Part shown: positions 62,604-64,000 of the stretch, piece by piece | How positions within the stretch are numbered: the first letter of the stretch is position 1 | Layout: each line of letters begins with the position of its first letter | Assembly: GCF_001423695.1 (NCBI RefSeq) | Contig: NZ_LMOZ01000001.1 | Location: 1,188,443 to 1,252,442 of the forward strand | Direction of reading: 5' to 3' | Source of the DNA: Leifsonia sp. Leaf336 | GTDB taxonomy: Bacteria; Actinomycetota; Actinomycetes; Actinomycetales; Microbacteriaceae | DNA: 64,000 nucleotides | Made by a program: the position numbers and the translations under genes | Notes under the pieces: generated by a model | Seen by the model: only the letters and a program-made list of their open reading frames with translations | Told to the model about the DNA's origin: nothing | Database searches by the model: none

Positions 62604-63548
62604 ATGACCGACAGTCCTGCCGCGCCGAGCCCCTACGAGGTGCTCGGCGTCAGTGCGACGGTCAGCCAGGAGGAGCTGCGCCGCGCCTACCGGCGTCTGG
62701 CGCGCGCGACCCACCCCGACACCGGCGGAACGGCGGCCGCCTTCCAGGCCGTGCAGACCGCGTGGGAGCTCGTCGGCGACCCGGAGGACCGTGCACGCTA
62801 CGACCGCGGCGAGAGCCTTGTGGTCGACGCCGTCTCCGGCGAGTCCGGCGGAGGGGGCTTCAGCGCGACCGTTCACCCCACCCGCGCCTCCGCACGCGGG
62901 GCCACCGTGCGAGCGCGAAGCTACGGGCACCCGGGCGGACGCGCGCGCGAGCGGTTCCTGACGCTCATGCGCGAGTGGATGGGCCGCGGCTCCGACGCCG
63001 ATCCGTACGATCCCGCGCTGGTCCGCTCGGCCCCGCGCGAGATCCGCATGCTGCTGGCGGAGGCACTCGCCGAGGAGGCCACTGCCCGTGCCGTCTCCGG
63101 CCTCGGCATCGGCTTCACCATCTGGAACGACGTCGCGGTGCACCCGGCGACCGATGCCAAACTCGACCACATCGTGCTCGGCCCCGCCGGCCTGTTCGCC
63201 GTGCGCTCGGCCGACTGGGGCGGCGAGGTCAAGCTCGCCAAGGGCGAGTTGACCGGTGCGGGCATCCGGCGCGACGAGGAGCCCTTCCACGAGCTCTACG
63301 CCTCAGCCAAGAGCTTCGGCCGCCAGGCCGGCGTGCGGTTCACCGGTCTCCTCGTCGTCGTACCCGACGACGCCCTCGCCGTCCCGTTCGACATCGTGCA
63401 GCGCGGGCGGCTGTCGGGCTCGCTGGTGGTGCGGCGCTCGCTGCTTCCCAAGGTGCTGCGCGACGGCGCCAACGCGGCCGGCCGCGAAAGTGTCGACCGC
63501 GCATTCGAACTGCGGCCACGGCTGCAGGAGGCGGTCCGGTTCGTCTGA
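62604..63548 (+). CDS. J-domain protein fused to a NERD nuclease-related domain
   Basis: A 314-residue protein. Residues 9-65 form a J domain (YEVLGVSATVSQEELRRAYR, with HPD at 37-39), the module that stimulates Hsp70 ATPase. Residues about 165-290 match the NERD domain: HPATDAKLDHIVLGPAGLFA, WGGEVKLAKGEL and AYASAKSFGRQAGVRF-like spacing. The middle 90 residues are a linker with basic residues. NERD proteins are thought to act on nucleic acids, but few are tested. Expected in the cytoplasm. Confidence 0.83.
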   Translation: MTDSPAAPSPYEVLGVSATVSQEELRRAYRRLARATHPDTGGTAAAFQAVQTAWELVGDPEDRARYDRGESLVVDAVSGESGGGGFSATVHPTRASARGATVRARSYGHPGGRARERFLTLMREWMGRGSDADPYDPALVRSAPREIRMLLAEALAEEATARAVSGLGIGFTIWNDVAVHPATDAKLDHIVLGPAGLFAVRSADWGGEVKLAKGELTGAGIRRDEEPFHELYASAKSFGRQAGVRFTGLLVVVPDDALAVPFDIVQRGRLSGSLVVRRSLLPKVLRDGANAAGRESVDRAFELRPRLQEAVRFV

Positions 63549-63555
63549 CCGGAGG

Positions 63556-64000
63556 CTATGGCCCGCTGATGCGCGTGAATTTGACGCGACTCCTCGGGTC
63601 ATCCGGATCACCGATAAAGAGGACCAGCGATGTCGAGAGAATTGTGTTCTCGGCATAGAGGTTCACCGCGTGGGCCGTACCGATAGAGACCCACGTCGCG
63701 TCGGCTGCCGCACTAGCTGAGAACCTCCAGGTGGTAGCTCCGTAGACTCGCGGGTCCTCTCGGCCGGGCTCATGCGGAAGTGGGGAGCCGGAGACTACGG
63801 CGACGCCACTTCGTTTGAATTCCAGAGTGGTCGGCTGCGAGCCGTCATTCGACCAGGTGCCGTAGACGTCCCGCTTCTCGAACTGGCGAACGGGTCGCCA
63901 CTCGCGTTCAGGTGGGCCGCCGCCTCGCGATCCCTCGCAACCTGCGCGGTCGTCACGGTCTCTACCGTCAGCGCGAGTGCTCGGACATCCTGTGCTGTGA
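63556..64000 (-). CDS. Hypothetical protein, C-terminal part, cut by the window end and possibly frameshifted
   Basis: Read on the minus strand to a TAG at 63556-63558. From about 63910 down to the stop one frame gives a convincing beta-rich protein: REWRPVRQFEKRDVYGTWSN, then TTLEFKRSGVAVVSGSPLP and ending VKFTRISGP. Before that point the best-looking sequence is in another frame (VETVTTAQVARDREAAAHLN). The region is less G+C-rich than the rest of the window. I recognise no family. Either the gene is frameshifted near 63890-63915 or one of the two readings is not real. Confidence 0.5.
   Translation of the reverse strand, partial: HSTGCPSTRADGRDRDDRAGCEGSRGGGPPEREWRPVRQFEKRDVYGTWSNDGSQPTTLEFKRSGVAVVSGSPLPHEPGREDPRVYGATTWRFSASAAADATWVSIGTAHAVNLYAENTILSTSLVLFIGDPDDPRSRVKFTRISGP

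Overview
The window is 64 kb of very G+C-rich chromosome from an actinobacterium, most probably a Microbacteriaceae member related to Leifsonia. The evidence is the actinobacterial core order ftsK-pgsA-cinA-clgR-DUF3046-recA-recX-miaB-miaA-dapF-hflX, a bifunctional PriA in the his operon, LexA divergent from a LysM division inhibitor, a CrtYe/CrtYf/CrtEb C50-carotenoid cluster, and a small MGKLVYGG-type protein typical of Microbacteriaceae. Coding density is high and no gene-free stretch exceeds about 300 bases. I saw no tRNA, rRNA, CRISPR array, insertion sequence, integrase or prophage gene, so the window reads as ordinary chromosome with lineage-specific insertions rather than an island.

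Layout. 1-7.9 kb: end of a histidine phosphatase gene, a GNAT gene, dapB, a sugar-epimerase-like/OsmC pair, a thioredoxin/DUF4395 pair, dapA, RNase J and another GNAT gene. 7.9-20.5 kb: the ftsK-to-hflX core block (division, phospholipid synthesis, SOS recombination, tRNA modification, diaminopimelate). 20.7-24.5 kb: metF-metE and a small zincin. 24.5-29.9 kb: lexA against its divergent LysM gene, then hisC-hisB-hisH-priA-sseB. 30-36.5 kb: divergent MFS exporter/LysR pair, a small membrane protein, a HhH-GPD protein and a giant RecB-like nuclease/helicase. 36.5-40.3 kb: AraC and glyoxalase-like genes, then the methionine importer metQ-metN-metI. 40.3-47 kb: two divergent citrate-synthase-family genes, a glycolipid-binding protein, an MFS exporter operon and a PAP2/DAG-kinase fusion. 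47-51.4 kb: NHEJ genes ligD and ku with a topoisomerase IB gene. 51.4-56.8 kb: an MFS transporter, a group 2 sigma factor, small proteins, an SDR protein and a MarR regulator. 56.8-62.1 kb: six tightly overlapped carotenoid genes. 62-64 kb: a glyoxalase-like gene, a J-domain/NERD fusion and a truncated, possibly frameshifted gene.

How the genes work together. RecA, RecX, LexA and the LysM protein form a core SOS circuit with recognisable LexA boxes; ligD, ku and topoisomerase IB add end joining. DapA, DapB and DapF serve lysine/peptidoglycan synthesis. MetF, MetE and MetNIQ make and import methionine. The crt operon, from GGPP to a cyclic C50 carotenoid, faces a MarR regulator across a short operator region.

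The strongest non-routine signals are: (i) a TAnnnT -10 box 6-8 bases upstream of the start codon in more than twenty genes, implying widespread leaderless mRNAs; (ii) a citrate-synthase-like protein with an N-terminal DNA-binding domain and Gln in place of an active-site His, divergent from an apparently intact paralogue over a palindrome; (iii) two genes whose only sensible start is a CTG overlapping the upstream stop as CTGA; (iv) a (GR)6 hexanucleotide repeat inside crtI. I did not find a clearly new multi-gene system.
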